Notes: generated from the sequence alone by a model not told the origin. A stretch of DNA of 64,000 nucleotides from Okeania hirsuta (GCF_003838195.1 NZ_RCBY01000002.1:36564-100563), one strand, 5' to 3'; shown: positions 1-9,463, counted from the stretch's first letter. Made by a program: numbers and translations.

Positions 1-41
1 AATTGTAGAAGTTACAGTTATCAAAAATTAGGTATATAGTC

Positions 42-599
42 GTGCTAAAACTTTATGGTGGCGCTCGTAGTCGAGCATCAATTATTCTCTGGTATCTTGA
101 AGAAATAGAAGCTGATTATGAATTTATTACTCTCGATATGCAGTCAGGAGAGCATCTCAAATCAGATTTTTTAGAGATTAATCCGATGGGAAAAGTTCCT
201 GCTATTGTTGATGGAGAATTTAAACTTTGGGAGTCAGGAGCTATTCTGTTATATGTTGCATAAAAATATGGCAAAATGCCTGATTCTTTAGAACAGAAAG
301 CTGAAATTTTTCAGTGGGTTTTGTTTGCTAATGCTACTCTCGGACCGGGAATTTTTGTAGAGGCAAGTCGTGAAAAGGAAACTCCTCGTTTATTAACTCC
401 ATTGAATCAAATTTTTGATACTCAACCTTATTTAATGGGTGAAGAATTCAATGTAGCAGATGTAGCTTTAGGTTCAATTTTAGCCTATATTCCCATGATG
501 TTAAAGTTGGATTTAAGTTCTTATCCTCATGTTTTGACTTATATCAAACGTATATCTGAAAGACCTGCTTTCCAAAAGACAATTGCTAATCCTTCTTAG
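42..599 (+). pseudogene. glutathione S-transferase, one in-frame stop
   Basis: Reads as a soluble cytosolic glutathione S-transferase of about 185 codons. The N-terminal thioredoxin-like half begins LKLYGGARSRAS and contains NPMGKVPAIVDG and a WESGAILLY stretch, where the conserved E-S pair binds glutathione. The all-alpha C-terminal half holds the FNVADVALGSILAY helix. The GTG at 42 is the likely start. A TAA at 261-263 falls between GCA and AAATATGGC in the same frame, where relatives carry a Glu, Asp or Gln before KYGK. Both halves otherwise stay in one frame, so this is a single recent nonsense change rather than two genes. Readthrough or sequencing error cannot be excluded. The last 40 codons are repeated downstream. 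Confidence 0.85.
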
Positions 600-651
600 A
601 TTTATCTAAGTTTTTTTACTAACGATAATCAAATAATTTTCAAGTAAGAAG

Positions 652-911
652 TATAGCAGAAGTAAGAAGGAATAAGAAATAAGGAATAAGGAATAAGGAA
701 TAAGAAGGAACCGAAGTTGGAAAATATTACCGAAAAATTGTGGTTTAAAGCCTCCCCTTTTAAGGGTATAAAAAGAAAAAAAATCCTTTTGACCAATCCT
801 CTTATTTATAATAACAGGTAATTCTTAATTCTCAATTCTTAATTCTCAATTCTTGAAGTTGTCTGAGTTTATAGCTATCAATATGTCCTAACCTTTCCTT
901 TGACTGCTATA
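652..911. mobile_element. MITE-like element, TATAGCAG family, long copy
   Basis: The ends are TATAGCAG and CTGCTATA, an 8-bp perfect inverted repeat. Next to the left end are GGAATAAGG-type short tandem repeats, and CCGAAGTTGGAAAA is shared with the other copies at 1337 and 33489. This copy also contains a dispersed repeat (ACCGAAAAATTGTGGTTTAA) near 731. There is no coding capacity. Confidence 0.6.
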
Positions 912-1336
912 AGTAGAAATAAAGACATATAACAATTAGGAATCAGATGTGATAATTTTATTGCTTTGGTATTTCCCATTCCCTGTTCCCTGTTCCCTAT
1001 TCCCTAAAAATCTACAATAATCTCACAACTCAAATAAGAGCGCTATAAATCAAGAAAAATAATCAGTGTTGCATATTAAATTGATAATTAGTAATAGCTA
1101 ATTTTCAAGAAGCAATTAATTATTCCCTAAAAGTCGTTTTATCCTCCTACAATGCAACACCGATTTAGCTTATATTCCCATGATGCTAAAGTTGAATTTA
1201 AGTTCTTATCCTCATGTTTTGACTTATATTAAACGTATATCTGAAAGACCTGCTTTCCAAAAGACAATTGGTAATCGATCTTAGATTTATCTAAGTTTTT
1301 TTACTAACGATAATTAAATAATTTTCAAGCAAGAAG

Positions 1337-1442
1337 TATAGCAGAAGGAAGAAGGAATAAGGAAAGACTGAAGTTGGAAAAATCTTACGTTATCTGAGTT
1401 TTAAGCTGTGGATATGTATTAACCTTTCCTTCGACTGCTATA
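1337..1442. mobile_element. MITE-like element, TATAGCAG family, short copy
   Basis: A 106-bp version of the 652-911 element with the same TATAGCAG/CTGCTATA ends and the internal GAAGTTGGAAAAATC segment. It lies in the second unit of the GST-tail array. Confidence 0.6.
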
Positions 1443-1983
1443 GACAGAAAAAAGACATATAGCAATCAAGAATCAGATGTGATAATTTTATGGCTTCGGT
1501 ATTTCCCATTCTCTAAAAATCTAGAATATCTCACAACTCAAATAAGAGCGCTATAAATCAAGAAAAATAATCAGTGTTGCATATTAAATTGATAATTAGT
1601 AATAGCTAATTTTCAAGAAGCAATTAATTATTCCCTAACAGTAGTTTTATCCTACTACTATGCAACACCAATTTAGCTTATATTCCCATGATGTTAAAGT
1701 TGGATTTAAGTTTTTATCCTCATGTTTTGACTTAGATAAAACGTATATCTAAAAGACCTGTTTTCCCCAAAAAAAATGCTAATCTGTCTTAGATTTATCT
1801 AAGTTTTTTTTAGCGACGATAATCAAATGATTTTCCAGTAATAACTAAGTAGAAAGAAGACATAAATCAAGAAAAATAATCAGTGTTGCATATTAAATGA
1901 ATAATTAGTAATAGCTAATTTTCAAGAAGCAATTAATTATTCCCTAACAGTAGTTTTATCCTCCTACTATCCAACACCAAATT

Positions 1984-2447
1984 ACTTTGGAAAACAAATT
2001 ATCTTATCTTATAGATGAGTAACCTAAATTTTTTTTATAGGTCTATTTAACTGATGCAATTAATACTGGTTAAATAAGTTAGGTTAACCACCATGTGCTG
2101 TGGGATGGTACGTTAAATAACACACTTCGCACCCCACGTTTCTAAATATTTATTTGATATTTATTTGACAAAGACTCTATTATAAGTTTATCTTTTCTGT
2201 AGTGGGTTTAATGCTCAACCGTCTACACAATGTTTAAAATTTTTTGGGGTTTGTAGACACGAAGTGGCTTGTCGTTGACTATCCATAAGCAATTTTCCCT
2301 TCTGCCTTCTGCCTTCTGCCTTCTTCAATGAACTTATCCTATTAATACTGGTTAAAAAAGTTAGCTATCAGCTTCCCAATTATTATGCCTAATAAATTCT
2401 GATAAATAATTAGAATGGTAACTGATAGCTATCTTTAAGATTAATCT
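1984..2447. other. intergenic stretch with heptamer repeat
   Basis: No gene is visible. About four tandem copies of the heptamer CTTCTGC lie near 2298-2326, a short tandem repeat type common in filamentous cyanobacteria. A TTAATACTGGTTAAA motif appears twice, near 2061 and 2342. Confidence 0.5.
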
Positions 2448-2585
2448 TTATTTGAAACCAACTGCTGCTTGCCACACAAAAGCTAACAACAAGAAGAAAA
2501 CAGGAATTACTGGTAAAACATCAACTAACGGGTCAAAAATAGAGTAAGCTTCTGGCAGTTTTGCCAATAACATTGTTAATTCCAT
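2448..2585 (-). CDS. psbK: photosystem II reaction center protein K
   Basis: A 45-residue protein, below usual ORF cut-offs. It starts [19 protein letters not shown] and ends in a hydrophobic single membrane span, [11 protein letters not shown], then QAAVGFK. The mature PsbK signature [20 protein letters not shown] is present, preceded by the short leader that is cleaved in this family. PsbK is a small thylakoid membrane subunit of photosystem II near CP43. An AGGTAGGTAG ribosome-binding site lies about 5 bases before the ATG. It stands alone on the minus strand, with no other photosystem gene next to it in this window. Confidence 0.95.
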   Translation of the reverse strand: MELTMLLAKLPEAYSIFDPLVDVLPVIPVFFLLLAFVWQAAVGFK

Positions 2586-2877
2586 AAAATCTACCTACCT
2601 TTTTCACAAAATTTTTATGATATTTAGTATATCTTAACCTGAGCAATTAACATCAAAACTTATCTCCTCATATCTAAATCTCAACTAATGGAAATATTGG
2701 TGTTGGTAAATCCAGTAATTAATATCTGAGGGACAAAAATATTTCAAAACTTCAGATAGTAAATGAACGGCAGGCTAAAATATTTGAGCATTTCTACGGA
2801 CTAGGAATAGCACAAAGTTTTAGGATTTAATCTAAAGTAGAATATCTACTATTAATAGAATATTGAATAACAAAAGA

Positions 2878-3483
2878 ATGTCTGAGATAGAAACAAACCA
2901 GTGGTTAAAGTGGATTTGTTCGAGTCAAAATATTGATGAGTTAGTGGAAAACTACGACCAATGGGCAGATACCTATGAGACAGATATTGAGAGATTTTGG
3001 AAACCAGTGCCTTTAGCAGCATCACTTATGCTTGCTCAATATGTGGCCAATAAACAGGACACAATTCTTGATGTTGGGGCGGGAACAGGTCTAGTTGGTG
3101 TGGCCTTAGCTGAATTGGGATTTGAACAAATCATAGGTATGGACATATCACCTAGTATGTTGACCAAAGCAGCAGAAAAAGGCATATATAAATCCTTAGT
3201 TTGTTGCTTTATAGGTGATGAGCAATTCAGAAACTTAGAGAGGGCGAGTGGTATTGTCGCTACAGGAGTATTTGCGGAAAACCATGCTGGTTCAGCAGAA
3301 CTGAATCAACTTCAAGACAATATCAAGTCTGGAGGTGTGTTGGTTTTCACGGCACGTCAGAGTTTCTTGCCTAAACTTGAGAAAGTCTTAAACCAACCAG
3401 AATGGACTCTTATTGATTCCAAAGTAATGCCGATTTACGATGATCCTATTAATCTTTTAGCGTACAAAATTTGTCAAAAATGA
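2878..3483 (+). CDS. class I SAM-dependent methyltransferase
   Basis: A 201-residue cytosolic methyltransferase of the WBSCR27-like type. The N-terminal NYDQWADTYETDIE block is typical of this group. The SAM-binding motif I is ILDVGAGTGLVGVAL at about residues 63-77, followed by the acidic GMDIS loop. The substrate is unknown. A TTG at 2863 would add five residues, but the ATG at 2878 is preferred; neither has a clear ribosome-binding site. The stop overlaps the next start as ATGA, which suggests translational coupling with the hydrolase. Confidence 0.85.
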   Translation: MSEIETNQWLKWICSSQNIDELVENYDQWADTYETDIERFWKPVPLAASLMLAQYVANKQDTILDVGAGTGLVGVALAELGFEQIIGMDISPSMLTKAAEKGIYKSLVCCFIGDEQFRNLERASGIVATGVFAENHAGSAELNQLQDNIKSGGVLVFTARQSFLPKLEKVLNQPEWTLIDSKVMPIYDDPINLLAYKICQK

Positions 3484-4508
3484 ATTCAGAATTGAAAAGA
3501 CTTAAGCAAATTAATCAAAAGTTGGCAACATCTCCTAATCTAAGTCGCCGTGAATTGCTGGAGATGAAAGTGATTCAAGAAAGCCAAGAATTGGTTAATC
3601 GAGTCGGTGCTACAAACGAACCTAAACAAAGTCTGCCATTCACGAAGTTATATCTACCGATGGCCTTCACAGGTATTTTAGAGCCAAATAAGTTAGTTGA
3701 TGATACTCATCGTGCAATTCAGATCCTATTACCTGGTACTGGAACGACCTTTTCTGTTGCTGAAACACTATGTGATGTTGCAGGTACTTTTCATGGGCGA
3801 AAAAGCAAAAACCGTGGACGTGGGCGTAAAAGTAACCAAAGCTTACTAACTGAATTACTACCCGATGGTGAGACATTCCGTGTAGCATCTTTTCCTACTG
3901 ACCTTCCTCTCAATGGTATGGGTTCAGATGCCCCATTTGAGTTTGCCAGCGAGCAAGGTCTAATGATCATGCTTCGTCATGTCCACCTGGTTTTGTCACG
4001 ACTTTATCCCGATCGCCCAGTTTTTATTGCTGGACGTAGTCAAGGTGGTATAGCTGCCATACTTTATGCACAACATTATGATGACTTAGCTGGGGCAATT
4101 GCAGTTAATCCGCCACACCCAGACCCAGAGTTGTTCCAGTTTACTGTTCAATATTTGGAGGATAAAGCGGAAGTTTTGGCCGACCTTCTCCATGCTCCCG
4201 GTGTTACTTTGCATCCTCGTAGTTGGGAAGCTTACAAGACTTTTACTCCTGAGTTTAACTATCCATCTAGAACATCCCGATCTCCAATCCTAACTTTGGT
4301 TAGCTTGGGCGATCCATTCAACTTGTTTCCCCAGTATGCTCATGCACTGAAGGAATTTGCAGAAAATGACGAAAAATGTAAGTTACATATACTTGATGCA
4401 GGACACAATCTTTGGGATAGAAAATCAGAAGATACATATCGAGAAGTAATTCGTTTGCAAACTCAATTCATTTTGAACCAGATGAAATATGAGTTTGCTC
4501 TAGCTTGA
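3480..4508 (+). CDS. alpha/beta hydrolase family protein
   Basis: A 342-residue protein with an alpha/beta-hydrolase core. The nucleophile elbow is AGRSQGG with Ser187. LVSLGDPFN supplies a likely Asp278 and DAGHNLWD a likely His309, giving a plausible Ser-Asp-His triad. LLPGTGTTF near residue 86 resembles the oxyanion-hole strand. A basic stretch around 106-118 is unusual. No signal peptide is seen. The ATG at 3480 overlaps the methyltransferase stop, so this start is preferred over the TTG at 3471. The two genes probably act on the same small molecule, but the substrate cannot be named. Confidence 0.8.
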   Translation: MNSELKRLKQINQKLATSPNLSRRELLEMKVIQESQELVNRVGATNEPKQSLPFTKLYLPMAFTGILEPNKLVDDTHRAIQILLPGTGTTFSVAETLCDVAGTFHGRKSKNRGRGRKSNQSLLTELLPDGETFRVASFPTDLPLNGMGSDAPFEFASEQGLMIMLRHVHLVLSRLYPDRPVFIAGRSQGGIAAILYAQHYDDLAGAIAVNPPHPDPELFQFTVQYLEDKAEVLADLLHAPGVTLHPRSWEAYKTFTPEFNYPSRTSRSPILTLVSLGDPFNLFPQYAHALKEFAENDEKCKLHILDAGHNLWDRKSEDTYREVIRLQTQFILNQMKYEFALA

Positions 4509-5316
4509 ATGCTATGGGAGATAAAACAGATATTATGATAATCTAAATAACTTAGGCTTGTTAATTATCAGAAAGGTATGAACTCAAGTAATTAGAAGTT
4601 AATAAAACATGAAGTGAATTAGGATAAAAGAATAAAATTTTGGAGGAATTACTTTCACATTTTTATTACTATGCCAATATTTTTTAGATCTAAAAAATAC
4701 TCATCAAGAAGATATTGAAGTCCTTTAAACTGTTCAGCGCGGTGGCGTTGCTGAGGGGCGGGATGAATCTTTTTTGAACAGGTAAATCTCATCCTTAATA
4801 CTTCATACTTCTTTTTTGCCCAAGCATACAATTCGTCCCACAAATATGCAACGCCGGGGGGTTAATCATCTTTAGGTTAAAAGAAAAGCTTATTTATCAT
4901 TAATATTAAATCGGAAGCTATTGAATGGGAATAAATAATTTTTGAACGAATGGAAAAATTGACTAAAAAGACATTAGATGTTGAAGTATATCTAAATTTG
5001 CATAGCTATTTTAACCATAATTTACGATCTATAAAAATCTTGATCTGTGATTAGCTATTTTTTGCTTTAGTCAAGATATTCACTTCAAATGTATAAATAT
5101 TGTCTCGTTGTTTTAAAAATATTAATTTCAGGTTGCCGATCAAATAGTAAGTTACTAAAAAAGCATTAGATGTTTAACTCGTTTTGAGAAATTATTCGCC
5201 AGTAAGTGTATATTATTATGTTTTCTACTACCCTACTCCTCCACTCAAGAAAACATAGAAAAGTTTTTGATATTTGGTATTAAATATTTTAGGAAATCCT
5301 CAAACAATTAATAAGT
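4509..5316. other. intergenic stretch, mostly non-coding
   Basis: Apart from the element at 4744-4855 no gene or clear signal is seen. The sequence is very AT-rich. A possible open frame on the minus strand at 4655-4843 is mostly a translation of the mobile element. Confidence 0.5.
4744..4855. mobile_element. MITE-like element, GGCGTTGCTGA family
   Basis: Starts GGCGTTGCTGAGGGGCGGGA and ends GCAACGCC, giving an inverted repeat. The left end matches the repeats at 25760 and 27837 (reverse), and the ends match the element at 24534-24634. Confidence 0.6.
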
Positions 5317-6399
5317 ATGTATCAAGTCACAATCTTAGGAACAGGAAAAATTGGATCGGCGATCGCCAAGCTCTTACATTACAGTGGAGATTACAGCATA
5401 CTTGTTGGAGATATAGACCCTAGAGCTTTAGAAAACTTAACCGCATCTTTGCCAGTCAATACTTTTGTCATAGATGTGACTGATGAAGTTGCTCTTGCAG
5501 AAAAACTAGAAGGCCAAGATTGTGTTGTTTCTGCTTGCTCCTATGAGGTCAATCCTATTATTGCTCGTGCTGCTGCCAAAGCTGGAGTTAGTTATTTCGA
5601 TCTAACAGAAGATGTGGCCACTACCAATGCAGTTCGCTCCATTGCTGAAAAAACTCCTGATGATTTGATCTTCGCACCCCAATGTGGACTTGCTCCAGGG
5701 TTTATCGGCATCCTTGCTCATCATCTGTGTAGTGGTTTTGAGAAGCTTGACGAGGTAAAAATGCGTGTCGGTGCTTTACCCCAATATCCATCTAATATGA
5801 TGATGTACAACCTCACCTGGTCTACCAAAGGTCTGATTAATGAATACTGTAATCCTTGCGAAGCTATTCATAACGGTCGTAAAATTGAGGCAATGCCTTT
5901 AGAAGAGGTAGAACATTTCTCTGTAGATGGGGTAAATTACGAAGCATTTAATACTTCTGGCGGCTTGGGGACTCTTTGTGAAACTCTTGAAGGCCAAGTG
6001 CGTACTCTCAACTACAAGACCGTGCGTTATCCAGGTCATCAATATCTGATGAAATTTTTAACTCAAGAATTGGGTTTAAGCGATCGCCGCGAACTTCTGC
6101 AAGAAATATTGGAAAATTCTATTCCTATTACTAAGCAAGATGTAGTAGTTATTTTCTGTACTGTAACTGGTTGGAAAAATGGCTATCTTCAACAAATAAG
6201 CGATGTCCGCAAGATTTACTCCCTCAATTTGCATGGAGAAACCTGGAGTTCTATCCAGCTTACAACTTCTGCTTCTGTTTGTGCTGTCTTAGATATGTAT
6301 CTCCATGGGGAAATTCCACATACTGGTTTCCTCAAACAAGAGCAGATTAACCTAGATGCCTTTCTTAGAAATCGTTTTGGTTGTTATTATAACCTGTAA
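5317..6399 (+). CDS. saccharopine dehydrogenase-like NAD(P)-binding protein
   Basis: A 360-residue cytosolic protein. It opens with a Rossmann dinucleotide-binding motif, VTILGTGKIGSAIAKLL (glycines 8, 10 and 13), and an acidic residue after strand two (VGDID). A catalytic domain of the saccharopine dehydrogenase/Lys9 type follows, with FAPQCGLAPGF near residue 126 and YKTVRYPGH near 244. Members act on amino-acid-derived imines, but the substrate here is not determinable; carboxynorspermidine or lysine metabolism are possibilities. It is monocistronic, and a HIP1 site lies within the fifteenth to eighteenth codons. Confidence 0.85.
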   Translation: MYQVTILGTGKIGSAIAKLLHYSGDYSILVGDIDPRALENLTASLPVNTFVIDVTDEVALAEKLEGQDCVVSACSYEVNPIIARAAAKAGVSYFDLTEDVATTNAVRSIAEKTPDDLIFAPQCGLAPGFIGILAHHLCSGFEKLDEVKMRVGALPQYPSNMMMYNLTWSTKGLINEYCNPCEAIHNGRKIEAMPLEEVEHFSVDGVNYEAFNTSGGLGTLCETLEGQVRTLNYKTVRYPGHQYLMKFLTQELGLSDRRELLQEILENSIPITKQDVVVIFCTVTGWKNGYLQQISDVRKIYSLNLHGETWSSIQLTTSASVCAVLDMYLHGEIPHTGFLKQEQINLDAFLRNRFGCYYNL

Positions 6400-6482
6400 C
6401 TGTTACAGGATTTTTGCTCCTAATTAACAATGGTTTCCACTTGTCGAGTTTGATATTTTTTAGACCGTAAACTTTGTGAGTT

Positions 6483-6574
6483 ATACCATTTTCAAAAAAT
6501 ACTGTTACAGTGCTTTATTCTGTTAGTAGGAGTTTTGAGATTAATACTGTAGCGACCTTTTTTGAATTTGGTAT
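6483..6574. mobile_element. 92-bp MITE, ATACCA family
   Basis: The ends are ATACCATTTTCAAAAAA and TTTTTTGAATTTGGTAT, 17-bp imperfect inverted repeats. A copy of the same length lies in the opposite orientation at 23301-23392 and differs at only about four positions by eye, so both are recent. Confidence 0.8.
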
Positions 6575-6599
6575 TAAACTATATTCAAGCATATTTTTC

Positions 6600-6793
6600 G
6601 TGACATCCTCTCTAGCTATTAGGCGCGGAGATCCCTACTAAAATTATAGCTCTTCAGTGAGTTGGCGTTTTTATGGCGCAAAGCTTCTGCTAAAATCGGA
6701 TGCTGCGAACTAATACGGTAGTCCTACACTTTCCTCTGCGTCCGTTTAGAGTTTCTGAGTGGCCCTCGGCAGCTAATATTAAAACTTAAATTA
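6600..6793 (-). other. possible IS200/IS605-type right-end remnant
   Basis: Read on the minus strand, the segment near 6602-6641 contains AGGGATCTCCGCG followed by AGAGAGGATGTCAC. This resembles the right end of TnpB-carrying elements such as the one at 28078-28214 (GGGAGGATGTCAA). No transposase remains. The rest of the spacer shows nothing recognisable. Confidence 0.3.
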
Positions 6794-7423
6794 TCAACCT
6801 GTATTTTCTTTTCCTTTCTTCAAAGACTCTAACCAAATAGGAATCAAAATCCAAGCTACCACTAACACCAAAGCAGCTACACCAAATTGTGCCACCCAAG
6901 ATACTAACTTTTCTAGAGGTACAACTTGTCCCAAAAAGAAGGATAAACTGACCATTGTTAATGCCCAAATAGTCGCTCCACTAGCATTGCATAATAAAAA
7001 TTTCCAGTAAGGCATTTGAGCAATTCCCGCCAAAGGGCCAGCAAAAATCCGTAGTAACGTAATAAATCGACCAAAAAATACTGCTTTAGCTGCATTTTTA
7101 CTAAACTGATTTTTCGCGTCTATCAGTTTTTCTTCTTTAATCCGAAATATTTGACCTAACTTCAACATTAATGGCCAGCCACCATACTTGCCAAGCAAAT
7201 ATCCACAACTGTCGCCGAATACTGCACCTATAATTGCACAGCTAAGTACATATCTATAAAGTAATTCCCCACTACCTGCAAGGAACCCACCTACGAGTGT
7301 AACTGTTTCTCCTGGTAAGGGAACTCCTGCATTTTCGAGGGCTATTCCTAAAAAAATGGCTAGATAGCCGTATTTATTGGCAATTAATTGAATTGTTTCT
7401 AATGATACAAATTCTAGGGACAT
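6794..7423 (-). CDS. DedA family membrane protein
   Basis: A 209-residue integral inner-membrane protein with about five hydrophobic segments. Family hallmarks are visible: ENAGVPLPGETVTLVGG near residue 30 (E-x3-P-x-P-x-E), and FFGRFITLLRIFAGPLAG with the arginines needed for function, followed by MPYWKFLLCNASGA. DedA proteins are linked to lipid carrier flipping (undecaprenyl phosphate or phosphatidylethanolamine) and membrane homeostasis. It is transcribed alone from the minus strand. The C-terminus is short and basic. Confidence 0.9.
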   Translation of the reverse strand: MSLEFVSLETIQLIANKYGYLAIFLGIALENAGVPLPGETVTLVGGFLAGSGELLYRYVLSCAIIGAVFGDSCGYLLGKYGGWPLMLKLGQIFRIKEEKLIDAKNQFSKNAAKAVFFGRFITLLRIFAGPLAGIAQMPYWKFLLCNASGATIWALTMVSLSFFLGQVVPLEKLVSWVAQFGVAALVLVVAWILIPIWLESLKKGKENTG

Positions 7424-7902
7424 TATACGGTAATCTTTAAGCGAACTTGATCAAATTTATCATTTTTTTATATTTTATTGCCAAATAGTGGCTTGTAAAG
7501 TCTGTAAAGATGGTTTTGAGGGGTAGCCAATCTCAAAAAGCATTACCCAAAAATCATGTCTTACAAAAATCTATCCATCATTTCAAAGTTGATAGACCAG
7601 TAGTTATATCTAAACGGAACTTATTTATTACTCAAGCAATATTTATAGATTATAGAGAACTAATTGATGTACCCAAGAATTATTAAATATATCACAAAAG
7701 TTAACAACTTGCACTATAATTGACAATAATTACTGTCAATTTTGTATTTTATACAGGGAACTCTATTTCTAGTAAAGTGAATTTCCTGAGTATCATTACA
7801 ACTTCTGGATTGTTGATAATTAGGGTGTAATGAATTATCTTTAATCTAAAACAATTTATATTTCAGAGCAAAGTAAAAAATAATTTTTTTTCTTTTTAAT
7901 TA
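7424..7902. other. divergent promoter region, no gene
   Basis: This AT-rich spacer separates the divergent DedA and STAS genes and must hold both promoters. No coding region, strong hairpin or known operator is visible. Confidence 0.4.
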
Positions 7903-8262
7903 ATGGTGATACCTATGAAAGCTATTGATGTCAGTCAACATATTATTCTCATTCCGAATCACCGCTTAGACTTAGCTGGAGCAAATGTGATTAAGCAGCA
8001 ATTCATATCTCTACTAGAAAAAAACTACAATCTTTGGATTATTGATATGGCCAATGTGGAGTTTATAGATAGTTCTGGTTTAAGTGCATTAGTTATTGGT
8101 TTAAAAAAGGCTCGTGAACATGGCTGTAATTTAGCTATCTGTAACCTTAACCCCACAGCTAGATTGGTTTTTGAAATTACTCAGTTAGATAGGGTTTTTC
8201 AAATTTTTGATAGTATTGATGATGTTTTTTTAGATTCTCATGGAAAATTAATAACAGCTTAA
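7903..8262 (+). CDS. STAS-domain anti-sigma factor antagonist-like protein
   Basis: A 119-residue single-domain cytosolic STAS protein. The phospho-acceptor loop VEFIDSSGLSALV is intact at residues 52-64, with the DSSG serines at 57-58. These proteins are switched by phosphorylation by an anti-sigma/switch kinase and dephosphorylation by a PP2C phosphatase. In cyanobacteria they often act in partner-switching cascades not tied to sigma factors. No kinase or phosphatase partner is adjacent. The ATG at 7903 is used; ATG 7915 is an alternative that trims four residues. Confidence 0.9.
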   Translation: MVIPMKAIDVSQHIILIPNHRLDLAGANVIKQQFISLLEKNYNLWIIDMANVEFIDSSGLSALVIGLKKAREHGCNLAICNLNPTARLVFEITQLDRVFQIFDSIDDVFLDSHGKLITA

Positions 8263-8284
8263 GTTAAGCTGATTTTTAAATTCT

Positions 8285-8325
8285 CGGCTCAGATGCTAAA
8301 TTTAATAGTAACTGAGCCGTTCTTA
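8285..8325 (+). terminator. possible transcription terminator hairpin
   Basis: CGGCTCAG at 8285-8292 pairs perfectly with CTGAGCCG at 8312-8319, with a 19-base loop and a short T-containing tail. It sits 20 bases after the STAS stop, between two convergent genes, so it could serve both. The tail is weak and the loop is long. Confidence 0.4.
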
Positions 8326-8426
8326 CAGTAGTTCACTAATTATAAAAATACTATTCTCTTGAGATAAAACTTGATAATAATGCTAAGATAGAATATCATA
8401 CCTATCTCAGCAAATATTTACTTAAA

Positions 8427-8984
8427 TTAAGCATTTCCAAACGTCGGCATCTCTACAGAAGAACCTGGTTGTCCCTGACCAAAAGCAGGTAAATCTAGGC
8501 CATTAGCACGACGATTTCTAACTGCTAGACGATAACTAACACTTTGTAACTCTGCATGAAGTTGACGGTTTTCCTTTTGCAATATTTCCACTTTTTCAAG
8601 TACTTCTGCAAGTCGTTCGGAGAATTTTTGACGATAGACTTCTGGTAGCTCTTGTACTACTTGTTCTAACATTTGGGAGCGGTCTGTTAACTCTTGCACA
8701 GAATGACGTAAATTATATACTTCTGCATCTCGTTCAGAGATTTGTTCTTGATAAAAATTTACTTGTTGTTCAACTTCATTGAGTTGTTCCTTTAAACTCT
8801 GCATTTGAGATTGGTAACTTTCAGGAACTGTTGATGTTGGTACTATACTTGTATTTCCCTTAACTAATCGAAAAAGTTCTTGAGACAATTGTTGAATTAA
8901 TTGGTCTCGCATTTGTAATTCTTCGTTAAGACGAGATACTTCAAGTTGAAGTTGTTGTGAATTTAACTTTTGCATCTGCTTCAC
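8427..8984 (-). CDS. coiled-coil protein of unknown function
   Basis: A 185-residue hydrophilic protein, almost entirely heptad-like and rich in Gln, Glu and Leu. It runs from LNSQQLQLEVSRLNEELQMR through LQKENRQLHAELQSVSYRL at about residues 135-155. A short conserved-looking tail follows, with LDLPAFGQ and MPTFGNA. There is no signal peptide or membrane segment. The layout suggests a rod-like scaffold or cell-division/polarity accessory, but this is only inference. It is convergent with the STAS gene, and no domain family is recognised. Confidence 0.75.
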   Translation of the reverse strand: MKQMQKLNSQQLQLEVSRLNEELQMRDQLIQQLSQELFRLVKGNTSIVPTSTVPESYQSQMQSLKEQLNEVEQQVNFYQEQISERDAEVYNLRHSVQELTDRSQMLEQVVQELPEVYRQKFSERLAEVLEKVEILQKENRQLHAELQSVSYRLAVRNRRANGLDLPAFGQGQPGSSVEMPTFGNA

Positions 8985-9071
8985 TTTAAGTTTGCTCCTA
9001 ATTATTCAGTAGTTCCTATATAACTTATATTTTATATTTAGAAATAGTATAGCTCTATAGCTAATATAATT

Positions 9072-9166
9072 AGACATCTCCAATAATAAAAAATAAAATC
9101 AATTATCCCACAGAAATTATCAATTCTTTCCCCCTACTCCCGACTCCCTTTTTTCTGGAGATGTCT
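9072..9166. mobile_element. MITE, AGACATCTCC family, with ATT duplication
   Basis: The ends are AGACATCTCC and GGAGATGTCT, a perfect 10-bp inverted repeat. ATT flanks both sides (9069-9071 and 9167-9169), consistent with a 3-bp target duplication. A second copy at 52321-52430 is flanked by AAT on both sides. Confidence 0.8.
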
Positions 9167-9292
9167 ATTGATAATGTAAAGGAAATAGGAGAGGAGTCTC
9201 CCCTATTTTAAGATGCTCAAGTTCTACTTTTTTGTTGAATTTGCCTTTTTTGGGTTAATCAAAACTCTCAAATTTGTTAGTCCAAATAATTA

Positions 9293-9435
9293 GGGTGCAT
9301 CTCAATGCAAGAATAAAGCCAAAAAATTATCGCTTTTAGGCAACAGGCAACAGCTCATCTGGCAACAGGCAAAAGGGAATAGAGAATAGGGAATATATAG
9401 GAAAAAAGTATTTTTGCAAATATTGAGATGCACCC
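9293..9435. mobile_element. MITE, GGGTGCATCTCAA family, 8-bp target duplication
   Basis: The ends are GGGTGCATCTCAAT and ATTGAGATGCACCC, a perfect 14-bp inverted repeat. Direct AATAATTA copies at 9285-9292 and 9436-9443 are a textbook 8-bp target-site duplication. The interior has CAACAGGCAACAGCTCATCT tandem motifs and no ORF. It lies just downstream of rpsF. Confidence 0.9.
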
Positions 9436-9463
9436 AATAATTATGTGCTGCCGTGAAACATTA

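Larger units (their letters stand above)
480..1983 (+). repeat. three-unit tandem array containing the GST 3' end
   Basis: Units start at 480, 1165 and 1673, each at TTAGCYTATATTCCCATGA, and run about 685, 508 and 311 bp. Each holds the last 40 codons of the GST gene, its stop and a shared 3' flank. The flank includes an AATCAGTGTTGCATATTAAA motif and ends near CCTACTATGCAACACC. Units two and three have drifted and cannot encode a full protein. Units one and two also contain a small inverted-repeat element of different size, which explains much of the length difference. Confidence 0.85.

Noticed and set aside
4655..4843. Minus-strand 62-codon frame
   Set aside because: Most of it is a translation of the inverted-repeat element at 4744-4855.
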